In this document: piece by piece, positions 48,354-60,700 of the stretch
Layout: every line of letters starts with the position of its first letter
Position numbering within the stretch: position 1 is the first letter of the stretch
Assembly: GCF_021347895.1 (NCBI RefSeq)
Contig: NC_067116.1
Span: 42,789,628 to 42,853,627 of the forward strand
Length of the DNA: 64,000 nt
Origin: Acanthochromis polyacanthus
Lineage: Eukaryota; Chordata; Actinopteri; Pomacentridae
Direction: 5' to 3'
The notes under the pieces: model-generated
What the model was told of the DNA's origin: nothing
Seen by the model: the letters and a program-made list of their open reading frames with translations, nothing else
The model's database searches: none
Position numbers and translations under genes: made by a program

Positions 48354-48424
48354 TTACAGTATTGTAACAGTCAGACTCGACTCCTGGTTTTACTGCAGAG
48401 CTTTGGCTCCACCTCGCGGTCTTC
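48354..48424 (+). repeat. 71-bp direct repeat, gclm-proximal copy
   Basis: Second copy of 46492-46562, 340 bp upstream of the gclm start codon, with the same CTCF-like core at 48409-48419. Confidence 0.9.
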
Positions 48425-48763
48425 AGGGGATCTGCCAGAACTAGAATCCACTCTCGTGATCCGGTCCAGAGTTTAGCAGATTCCAGCTCCGTACTATCCG
48501 GACCGGAGTTTCCAGCCCAGTCACCGACTCCTCCATGTGGGCGGTACCGACCGGCTTACCTCTGCCACTGGGCAACAACCGGAGCAGCAGGTCAGGGAAC
48601 AGGGACTGCAAGTCATCCTGACTCCGTCATTTTACTTCCAGCAGAAGTAGCAGCAGCCAGGCAGACCTGCCGTCCTCCAGCCTTTTTCTTCCCACACCGG
48701 ACCCTCAGATACCCGCACCACAACACTGTTTAGCAACTTGTTAGCTTAGCTGCCGTGCAACAC
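48425..48763 (+). promoter_or_regulatory. gclm promoter and 5' UTR region
   Basis: GC-richer than its surroundings and contains CTGACTCCGTCAT (48619-48631), an AP-1/CRE-like site. A canonical antioxidant response element (TGACnnnGC) was not found by eye on either strand. The transcription start is not visible. Confidence 0.4.
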
Positions 48764-51700
48764 ATGGATCCCCAAAACAGCACCGAGGCGAAGCAGCTGC
48801 TGAACCACGCCAAGACTCTCCGACTGCACACCGGGAACCTGGTGAACCGGAGCCGCCTGAAGAAGAAGTGTCCTGGTTCTACGAGCGAGGAGGTGAGGCG
48901 GCGGTGACCTGGGCTGACCGTTAGCATGTTAGCCTAGCCCGCCTGTTAGCTAAACATTTAACCAGCTACTGATACCTGGGAGTGATGTTCCCTAAATAAC
49001 GGCCCGAGGCGGCTAAAAAAAACCCCGTAAATATGTAGAAAACCCCGACAAAAATGTTTAAAAGTTCATATTTAATACTTCATTTGTCCATGTTTATACA
49101 ACTATTCGGGTGCCAAAGCGTAGTAAAGTTCTGTCATGTAACTGAGTTTATGGTGCAGGTGAAGAGTTCACTGGTAGTAAAATGAGATGAGTGATTGTAA
49201 CTGGTAACACATCAAACAGGTGACCTGACTCACCTGCACGACTAAACAGGTAATGAATTTCTAATTACAATCTAAAACCATGCAATGAAGAAATGGCAAA
49301 GGTAGCAAATTAAGATGTAGATTGTTATTTTTATGTATTTATTTTTTATTTAACTTTATGTCAGAGTCCTGCTCCTGAGCCATGAAGCTGTTTCAGTATG
49401 AGAGATTGTTTACAAAAGCTGCTATTGGAATAATTTAAATTGTTATTGTTATTACTTTACTTATTTAACATAACTTTTGTGATATTATGCAAAACATATT
49501 AAATCCACATCCATTAGAAGACTGTAGTTTATATTTTGATGTTGTCTCATGTGTTAATCACATGTTTTAAATTGCCTATATCACACCATAAATAATAAAC
49601 TGAAACTGTGTTAAATTATTAGTAATTTAATTAGTAGTATTAACTTGCAATTAGATACCATTTACAGGTGGCAGTTTTTAGAAATACCAACAAGACAGGA
49701 CTCAAAATGTGCTAGAATTGATGTAAATGGCCAGATATCAGTAATACATTTAATGCTGCAGCTGCTGATACTGATGCATTTTTGAATAATACGCATAAAA
49801 TGTACAAAAATTACATTCAGTGTTGATCTCAATTTGTCGAAACCTAAAAAATGCCTCTTCAGATGGCTTGTTTTGACCGACCAACAGCTTAAAATGCAAA
49901 ATATTGAATTTAAAATGGTATAAAAGTGATTTAAAAAAACAGAAAATCTCACATTAGAGTATCCGGAACTAGTTATTATTAGCGGCAGATTTTCTTGCTT
50001 CTGTATGACTCGCTGCTTGTTTATTTTGGCTCCAGTTCACTGATAAGCAGAGGCGTGGCAGCTCTTTAGTCGGAAGCGTTTATGAATTTTTTTTTTAAGC
50101 TTGGCGTCAGTTGTTTCTAGAATGAAAACCGCACCAGTAATTTTCCCGTGAAGCATGAATTTAATCCCACACAAGTTGATTTTCTGTTTTTTAATCGCTG
50201 TGAACAAGGGTAAAGGTCAAGATAATTTTCTCTGCCACAATTTGATTTCCAGAACCAAAATAAGAACACAGCTGCGGCGTGTCATCGATTAAGCTGTCAG
50301 CTATTAAATTATTCTGATTGCTGGTTTCATTATTTAAGAAAAAGAAGTCTAAACTCTTTGAATGCAGCTTCTTAAATGTGATTATTGTCAGATTTCTTTC
50401 CTCCTTTATGACAGTAAACCGAATGGCTTTAGTTTGTAAACAAAATATCTGTAATTTTGGAAAACATGGATTGACATTTTTACACTTTTTTTGACCAAGC
50501 AGCTAATCAGTTAATGTAGAAATGATTTAACTGAGTAATAATGGATAAAAATAGTCAATAGTAACAGTGATACCAACAAGACAGGACTTAAAATGTGCTG
50601 TTATCTCTTAAAACGACTATTTTAATGCTGCAGCTGCTGATAATGGTGTATTATTGAATAATAGACTGTTCAGTGTTCTTCACACTTTCTCAAAGCCTAA
50701 ATAGTGCCTCTTCATGATGCTTGTTTAGTCTCAAAAATAGTCTAAAATGCATTCATTATTGATGATATAAAAGTGAGAAAAGCAGGAAAAACTCACATTT
50801 AAAAAGCTGAAACTGGTGATTGTTTGGCGTTTTGTTTCATAAATTCACTTTGATAATTGATCTGGTAACAAAAGCAGGAGCTAGATTGTCTTTAAGTATG
50901 TATTTGAGAAAAGAAAAATCAAAATTCTCTTCATTCCAGCTGCTTAAATTCAAATACTTCTGGTTTCTTTCCTCCTCTGTGGCAGTAAACTGAATGTCTT
51001 TAGATTGTGGACAAAACCAGACATTTGAGGAAGTCAGTCTGAGCTTTGGGAAACACTGATTGACACATTTCACACTTTTTTTTGACATGTTGTGAACCCA
51101 ACGTTAACCAACTGATTGAGAAAGTAATGTGAAAATTATTATAAGTTGCAGCCCTGCTGCCATCATGCCACAGAATATTTAGTATATGATGCCTTAGAAA
51201 GTTATTTAACGCGTCCTCCTGCAACATTGTGACCGTTTTTGCAGCTACGTTGAGTTTCTGTTCATATTTCGCAGCCTGGTTGACAAATCAGAATCGAGTT
51301 TTTTAGCTAAATGTTCAGTCCTGTTTAAACATCTGTCTGTCCTCCGTTTCACATCTTCCTGTTTCCGTTTGTTCCACATTTTCTGCTGCCGTCGACACTC
51401 ACAAACACGTCTCGCTCATTCACACGCTCCTCAGACAACTGCTGCAGCTGTCGGACACACCCTTTGTAGACAGACGGGAGGCGTACTGTAAAATAAACCA
51501 CTCGTTGGTCCTTGAACCCGGCTTATCTCCTGTCCTTATCCCACACCACGACTGACCTTTTGCAAAGTTGGTCCGACTGATTTTTAGAACAGAGTAGAAC
51601 AGAATATCCTTTATTACTGGTAGTCCCACAAGGGGAAATTTGCAGCGTGACAGCAAGAAAAACCAAAAGAACACATCTATAAATTAAAAATAGCACGAGA

Positions 51701-54700
51701 TATAGCCACTATACGTTTATCACGCTCGGTAACTCGTATTTTCTGGTCGTTGATGTGGAGTGTGATGCCGGATTGCCGGAGGACAAATCGTGGATGTTCT
51801 TGTAACTTTGTCTCTGCTTGATGTTCCAGCTTCGAGACTGCATTCAGGCGACGCTGAACGACTGGTTTTCCACGAACAAAGTGTCATCAAAGGTGAGGGA
51901 GTGTCCGCAGTTCTCATACAATTCAACAGTTTTTCCCGCCTTTCCTCACTCAGTGGTATTTTCTATTGACTTTGGTCAGAGCGTCAGCATGTGAAACGTC
52001 GGCCTGTTGGATTCCAGCGTTCGGGGGAGTAAAATAACTGCAGCTATGGCCAGCAAAGCGCCTCTGGGCTCAATGAAAAGAATCTGTCACGATGAATGTT
52101 CATCCAACGCTGCTTGCCGAAGGCCTCATTCCAAACGTGCATCTGTCTGTTCGCTCAGAGGGGAGGGTGGAGGGTAAAAAAACCGTCTGTTGAGGAGGTT
52201 TTAAAGGCCTGTAAACTGCAGAATGATTTCTAGAAAGTGGCACCCATTGGGTTATATGTTTCAGCCGAAGTAATGTGGTCTGAAGATGCTGAAACTTGAA
52301 CGTTTAAAAGTCTGCAGGAGTTGTTGTGAAGCCCCGTTCCTGCTGGACGGACTCCTGATCCGGCTGTTTTGTTAGGCTCAGCTAATCTGCCTCAGCTCTT
52401 ATCACCACGCCCACCGGACTCAAATAGAGACAGAGCTGCAGTTAGGGGTCTTAAATGCTTGCAGACACAAAGCTCACGAGGGATGTGGTTAAAGCCTGAC
52501 CTTCGAGTCGTGGCTTCAGCTTGTGCTTTATGTAGAACACACGCTGACTTTAGTGAAACTGTCACACAATTCTCATTAAAGACGGCCGTCAGCTGCACAA
52601 TACCTAATACTAATAAAAATCCATTATTAATTCAACCTTTATTTTTAACACCAAGATATGAAGGTCTCATTTACAGTGTAGCTGTCACGAAAATCAACAA
52701 ATGTACAAAAATAAAGAAGATGCAGAAGTCAACTAGTGACATTTTCTTAACAGTTCTTGTCGAAACACGCCCAAGAAATGCGTTTTTATAACAGAAGAGA
52801 AGAGAAATAATGGTGAAAATTTCTAGGTTTTATCTTTAATTTAGCCTCAAATTTCAAAATGCTAATAAAAAAAAAAAACGTGCTGAAAGTAGGTTGATGA
52901 GCAAGCTACATATCTGGGAAAGTTTTCAGTATGTCAAGCTAAAATTTCACAAATATATGTATAAATATCCATATTTTAGGTTATAAAAAAATCCAGGCAG
53001 GTCGACGATGGTAGAGCAGAAATTTGTCGTTTATTCCATTTTTTTAAATACCAAAATTTGGATGCTTCATTTGCAGTGTAGCTAAATAAGAAAATAAAAG
53101 ATGTTGACACACAAATGAGAAACTTGGTTAGCAATAAAAAATACATTTACAGTTTAATTTTCATTTAGCAGGAATGTATAAAAAAGGCAAGTTGGAAAGA
53201 CAATAAAACACGAATAACAGCATTTAAACATGTTAGAAATAAATAAAAACAAGTGCAGCTGGAGGCAGAATAAGATGAAATTTAAAACCTCGATTGTCCA
53301 AAGGATTATAATGCTTTATGTTGCTCTGTGGGTTCTTCCAGGCTGCAGGTGCACAATAAGATAAAGTAGATTTTCAAAGCTCCGTAAAAGCTTCCAGTCA
53401 TCTTCATCACTAACTGTAGCTTCTTTTCTCCTCCGTCACTCATTTCTTTTTCATTCCAGTCGATGGTGGAGCTTCAGTCTGTTTGCCTTAACATTGATCA
53501 GTCGCTCCGTTTGATTTATTGTAAAGAAAATCGTTTAAGAAATCACCGAATGAAAGCAGTTTTTTGTTCTTTTTTGCAGAAACTGAAAGCTTCCAGTTTC
53601 TGCAGCTTATCAGTTTGAGTGTGTAAATGAAGAACTAACATTAAAAGTCAGCGGTAAGGAAATAAAACAATAGCCTTATAAATAAAATAATAATAAATAA
53701 AACCCCAGTGAAGCTGTGCATGCAGCTCACAGTGATGAGTGTTCTAACTAGAACTAGGAGTAAACCTTAATAGAGAATGATAAATGGTGCTCAAAGGCAT
53801 AAGAGTTGCAGCTGGTGCATGTTTAGACGAAATAATCCAGTTTTACATAAAAGAAACTCCCTAAAAAAGCGTTTTTAGATCCATAAAACTGCAGCCAGTG
53901 ATAAAACTCTTCTTTCTTTGTACCTTTTTAATTAAACGCAGGAGCATTGTTTTGTCGTGTTTGTCTGTTCATTTTAATTATGTTTAAGAGCATTCAGGAA
54001 CAGAAAATAAGCCTCATCTGTTGGTCATTTTAACAACTTGTGACTTTGCACATGTAATAACAATATAAAGACCAACATGCACACCAGTTTCCGGTCCTAC
54101 CAACGAGTCCACGTGAACATTTTGTCCAAACAGCAAAATAAACTGTAACCTTTCCATGTCCTACTTGCCACATGTTAAATCCTCCTGATGGTAGAGGCCT
54201 TTGAAGTTGTGGAAATGTCAAACAAAGACTGCATTCTTTTTTTTTCAGTTATTTTTTTTGGACAGTTTTGCCTTTATTAGATAGGACAGTGAGAGAGAGA
54301 CAGGAACTATGGGTAGAAGAGTGGGGGAATGACATGCAGTAAATGGATTCAAACCTGTGACCACTGCATCGGGGACTATAGCCCCTGTTCATGGGTCGCC
54401 TCCCCCGCCAGGTGAGCTATCTGGGCACCCAAAAGATTGTAATTATAGTAGGAAATATAGATCTATCCATATATATGCACTTACAGGAACTTTCAGGGGA
54501 CACTCAGAAATGTTGGATTTTTTTTTACCATTTTCAAGAGCCCATAATTAAAACTTTTGCATCTTTTGGAGCCATTTCCTGCTTAGAAATATTCTTTGTG
54601 TCCTCACCAAATTTCATAGATGTGAGAGTTATATTTTTGGATATATTGACCCCTTTCCTGATGTTTTTTTTTTTTTAGAGATGAAATACAAAAAGTTGCA

Positions 54701-57700
54701 GATCTGAAAACGCTCATTCGCAATATTCAGTCAAAAGTTAGTTTTGTGTCTCAAATATCAAATAAGCAAACTTTAAACAAAATGTGAGACAGTTCAGCAG
54801 CGTATTTTCTAAATTCTATCTGACACGAACTGACTTGACTGACTAGAAAACACTTAGAATAGTCAGACAGATGAGGGGCGTCATGCTTTTACATGTCTGC
54901 TGATAGCTTCAGTCCTCTGGTCTGTAATTAATATGTGTGTGCTTTTTTTTTTTAATCACGTAGGACCTTCCAGATACGCTGGACTGCTTCCTCTCTGAGG
55001 CAACAGATGCTATCACACCTGAGGAGAGGGAGGAGGTGAAGGTTTCAGGTCAGTGCTGGTTTTGTTGTGCTGGAGTGTACAAACAGGAAGAGTAATCGAG
55101 ATTCCAGGGGAAAAATGCCTTCCTTAACGGCGCCGTCCAAAACAGACGAGTGCTGCTGGAGGACTAGACCTGCATATCCAAGCCTATTTCTGCAGAGGGA
55201 GACAGTTTTGGTATTCAGGTTCAATACAAATACCTCATGTCTAAAAAAAACACACAACTATGTTACATCACACATCTGCAAAACTACTTGCTCAAAGCCA
55301 GCTTTAACTGACACGTGTTTGAATACAATATGACAAAGTATTTGTGTGTGTACTGCATGAGAAAGCACCAATTTGTACTTAAAGTAATTTTTGATGCAGC
55401 AGGAGTTGGTGCAGGTGTTTTGTTAGACGATATCCAGTCATCTTACACAGACTTGATGTCTTGATTGGACAGTCCTTTTACAGGCCCGTGATTTGTCACT
55501 GAAACACACGTTTTTTGTTTTCAATCAGAGCATTTGATTTATTGATTGGTGTTAGGATGTAAAGACATTTTCAACAAAGACACGATAGCTTTAAATCTCC
55601 AAAGAGACACAGAAGATGAAATCCTGCTTAAAGATGCATTTAATGTGCACAGGTGACGTTCAGAGATGCTTTTCATGTGTTGGTTTTGTAATACATTTGT
55701 CCTCGAGCGACTTTTGTCTGGTTCAGTTCATTTCTGAGAGCAAATTCAAGAAGCTAAGAGAGAAATCCAGCGGCGTCTTTGTGAGGATTACCACAGTCTG
55801 GATGACTAAAATTTGGACAGACATATTAATAAATGTTGGTGCAATACATGCAAAGTTGTCTATAAAGAAAATCCCTGAAGTCAGAGGCTGACAGATTGAT
55901 CAGGGCGTCTCCAACATATCCTCCGGGTTCCTGCTTTAATCAGACGACTTCTTAGCTTCTCTTTAATTAAACAAGTTGTTCAAACACGTCTGGTTAGAAA
56001 AAACAGAGAGGTTTCATTAAAAACATGTCAGGATTTCAACTTATTCACCTCACCTGTTTCGAAAACTCCTTTGAAAGTTGTTTGTAAAGAAAATCCCTGA
56101 AGTCAGACGCTGACGGATTGATCAGAGCGTCTCTAATGGGGTCGATCTGTGTCAACTCAGCAAAGGTGGTTGTTTGTCATTTTTGGCATCTGAAACTCCA
56201 ACCTTTTCATGATTTTTCACTCAGTGGACACTTTCAATTAATCTATCGCGAAATCGAATAAGATTCCACCTTTAGATGTCCGTATCTCTTGACTTGTACG
56301 TTTTAAGAGTCTTTACATTTTCAGGAGATGTTCAGAAGTTTCTGATGAATGGAGAGAATGCAGCAAATTCTGGCAAGCAAGCCTCAGTTTTGAGCTTAAC
56401 ACCTCTCAGATTCAAGGTCTGCTCAAAAACTGCAAATAAAGCCAATTTTTAAGTCTATCTCCAATACGTAGGATCTATTTCATCTGTGTTTTTGTGAGAA
56501 TAATGTCTGAATGCCATTACTGATGCTTAGAAAGCTTTCATATGTTCATAGAAATGGAAGTTATGGCCAATCAAAGTTGAATCAATGGTAAAAAAAATTA
56601 AAAAATCAGATCCAAATGGCCAGATGGACATCTTGAATCATGGGTAGGCTGATGAAATTTGAAATAATAAGACATGGAAGTATCTTCTACTTGTGTGCAA
56701 AGTTTCAACATCCTTCAATGTTGTCTTCATGACCTGATCCTGGTTTGATTTTCTCATTGACTTCTCTACTGTACAATCAAACTTTTTTTCGCCAGCAGAG
56801 TTTTCGCCCCCTGCTGGCTGAAAGCAAGAATGCAGTTTTAATGCATGTGTGTAAAACAATAAATAGATGAAATACATTAAAGACAGCATGGAAGGATGTT
56901 AAAACTTTGCACACCAGTAGAAGACGATTCCATCTCTTGCTATCCCAAATTTCATCGACCTACCCATGAATCAAGATGTTCATCTGGACGTTTGGAAATT
57001 AACTGTTTTTTTGGGGTCGATTTACCTGTAGCATCTTTGATTGGACCCGTTTCTACAAACAAATGAAAACTTTCTAAGCACTGGTAATTTCATATAGATA
57101 ATATTCTCGTAAAAACATTGATCAAATAGATCCCATGTGTTAGAGATAGATTGAACATCTCCTGAAAATCAGAGGACTCTTAAGATGTATTCTTCAAGAG
57201 ATATGAACGTCTGAAAGTGGATCTCGTTCGATTTCCAACTTGCGAGAGATTTATTGAAAATGTCCGTTGGGTGCAAAATAATGAAAACGTTGGAATTTCA
57301 GCTAAAAGATGGGCAGATGCCAAAGATGATTCAACAGATTCCAATCTCACTGAGTTGACATGGACTGACCCAATTCATGACTGGCCAAAGGGAAAATAAA
57401 AGCAGTAGGAAATACTAACTTCTACTACTACTAAATGCTAAGTAGTACTAAGGGTTTAAACGTACCAGAGTCAACAGAATATGTACAGTATGTTGGGGAT
57501 GATGTGTTTATCGCTGCCTTGTTTCCACAGTCAAGCTGTTCCTGTGTGAGTCTGGTCAGTCGTCCATCAGAGATGCTGTGGAGATGGGTGAGTTTTCAGC
57601 CTCGTTAAAGCTTGCTCATATCTCTTTCAAACCTTACAAGTCCTTTTCTGTGATTTGACCTCGTTCGTCTCTGCTTTCCAGCCTGCGAGACGCTGGCGGT

Positions 57701-60700
57701 GTCTCAGCTGGACTCGGTGATCATAGCGCCCCCTGGCCCTCTGGAGGGTGACAACCAGAGTCTGGCTCACCTGCAGCCAGCCTGGGAGGAGCTGGAGGCT
57801 CTGGTCAGGAGTCAGCAGATCGCAGCCATCGGAACCTCGGACCTGGACAAAGATCTGCTGGAGCACCTCTACAACTGGGCTCAGGTCAGTGGGAAGCTTG
57901 TGAGGGTTTATTACATCTAAAATCATCAGAGACATTCTGCTCAACCACCTCTGATTTGCTTGATTTTTTTTTTTCCAAATCAATCTGTTGATATTTAAAA
58001 TGGTTTCTGTGAAATTTTAGAAAGATGTATCAAATACTTTTTAAATAAAGATTTATTAAAAAAAACAAGCCTCTCGACCCACTGTCAGCACATTTTTCTG
58101 TTCTGTTTGAATGAAAATATCTCAGGAACTGATAAAAATAAAAGCCTGACGTTTTCACTGTTATTTCTCGTCATGTCATTGATTCAGAATCTGCAATATT
58201 TGGCAAGTAGATGAAACATTCTCTGATCATAGGTGAGTTGAAATCTGACAAATCACAAAAAGTCTCATCTTTGAGCACATTTTAACAAGGAACTGATAAC
58301 GTCAACTAGTGATATTTTCTGAACCCTAAGCAGCTTCATGTCACAATCATACAAACCTACAGAATACTTTTAATATGACGTATTTGGTCACAAAATTTTT
58401 TTTAAAAGGTGTTTTGGTTGAACTTTCATATCTGATTGAGCAGGTGTGACAAGTTGTACCAAAAAAAACTTGTTGTGGAGGTTTCAACACCTTACAGTCA
58501 GAATTCTTGCTTCGTGGTTTCCTTTTAATGTGAACAAAATCTTTTCTCAGCTGCAGAAGTGACGTCCCTGTGACATAAAAGATACCAGAGCGAGAGTCTG
58601 TCAATGAGCCAGGCTGACCAAACTTATAGTTTCACTCAAAAAGAATCTTAGTTTTATCTAGGGCTGGACCCGAATATCCGAATATTTGTTTGCTACAGCA
58701 GTATCCGGATATTAATTTTGGTATCCGAATATTCGCCGCCCGCTTATGTCTATGTGATCACCCCTTCCTCCCGCCTGACGAAAATATTCTGAAACCACTT
58801 ATGACCTTCAGTACTTTTCCACCCAAAAACAAGTCTCAGTACTCTTCCGCTTTTATCATGTGACACAGCAATGCTTCTAATACAATGAAGCGTCATCTGT
58901 AATACAGTGATTTCTACAAACTAGAATATTAGTAGATGATCTATTCCAAGTAGACCAAGTGGTTCTCCACCTTTAATTCAGAGAAATCAGTTTGAATCCC
59001 GGCATATAATTAATTACAAGAATGAAAGGTATAATGAGAAGTATCAATGAAAAATTAAGGTTTTTATCTTTAACAGTCCTTCAGATGTTGTTGTTCAAAC
59101 ATCTTAAATTTATTGCGCTCAAAGCAAGTCAAGCGGCAATATTTAAAGATTATTTTTTCAAGGTAAAATTTCATAAATCCATTTAGAAATATCCATATGT
59201 TGTGCTCTAAAAAAAATCAGAGATTGTTCAGAAAATCTGATGATTTTAATTTGAGTCATCTGAGACGTTGATTTCTGGTTAAAGTTGAGGATGGCAGCTT
59301 CAAACACACTGATCTATAATGAGCTGTGACACACCTGGCAGCCTTTAACTCCACTCCCTGTGTGTCCAGGTGAAGCCCAGCAGTAACCAGGTAAATCTGG
59401 CCTCCTGCTGCGTGATGCCTCCAGACCTGACGGCCTTCGCTAAAGAGTTCGACATCCAGCTGCTCACACACAACGACGCCAAAGGTGAGGCCACTTTCTG
59501 TTTACTGTTGGTTCAGGAGGGTTTGTTTGATTTATTTTTTTTTTTTGTTGCAAGTCCAGGTTTGTGTTTTGTTTCGGTTTTGGTTCTAAAACAAACTCTG
59601 TTCTCTGTTTGGAGCAAATACAGCAAGAAGCCCAAACCAACAGAGAAAAGTGAACATTTTCTGTGCAGCTAAAGCTTGAAAATGGTTTATCTTTGTCTCT
59701 GCTGTGAACACAGTAATTTCTTTTTAGTCAGTCTAATGCACACTGTTCTGAAGAAACTGTTAATTCTGAGAAAGAAGTGTTTGTTTTTCCAGACGGGGTC
59801 CAGTAAGTCCTAAAGATCTCGGTTATACTGTAAACATACCCAGTGGCACCGCATATCTATGTATCATGAATTGGCTTTTTTTTTTTAAATAAAAAATTTA
59901 ATCATAGTAATAATAAAAAGAACAGCAATAAAAACATTTTATCAAAGAACAAAACACTGAAAAAGACAAATAACAGAAATGGCAAAGATTTGTTTCGATA
60001 AAGGAACCATAAAACATTTTAAAAAGTCAAAACAAGTTAATTGTTTTTGTTAGAAAAGCAGCACTATATATTTTTAATCTGTGTTTAATATTGCTTTGTG
60101 CGATTTCTCTTTTATTGCTGCTAACAGAGTGCCAAACTGAAGAATGACAATGAAAACATTCTATTGTTAAAAAAGACAGTAAAACATCCTTTTTAGAAAG
60201 AGCAACGGCAAAACATTAAAAATCACGCTAAGACATATTTTTTTAAAAGCAACGGTAAATATTGAAAAAATAAAACTTTTTTTAAATAGCAATCTGCCGT
60301 GAAAAGAAGAAAAAATTTGCTAAAACAATAAAAGTTTTGAAAAGCCAGGCATTTTCAAAATAAAACGACAATAAAACATGTTTAAAAGACAATTTAACAA
60401 GAAAATAACTAATCTTTTAAAGAGCAACAATAATTGGACATACTGAAAAGACTAAAGACGTGGTCCGCTGTTTACCAAACGTCTGATCTGTACTGTAAAC
60501 ATTTAATGTTGTCAGATATCTTTATGTTATGAATTGACTTTATTAAAATCATTGATCACATGTTTTCTACAACATTTGTTTGATGTTTAAAATCTGGATA
60601 AACATGGAAAATGAGACAGATTTTTGTTCAATAATAATAATCTGTGACTGAAATGATCCCGAATAGAGTTCCAGTTTTTTAGGAAATGATTTAACCTTTT

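Noticed and set aside
48425..48763. Antioxidant response element in the gclm promoter
   Set aside because: Expected from mammalian GCLM biology, but no TGACnnnGC match was found by eye; only an AP-1/CRE-like site was seen.
52369..52791. 140-residue frame inside gclm intron 2
   Set aside because: Does not match any gclm part or known family, and lies between correctly phased exons.
57217..57399. 60-residue plus frame in gclm intron 3
   Set aside because: Falls within the right arm of the palindromic element.
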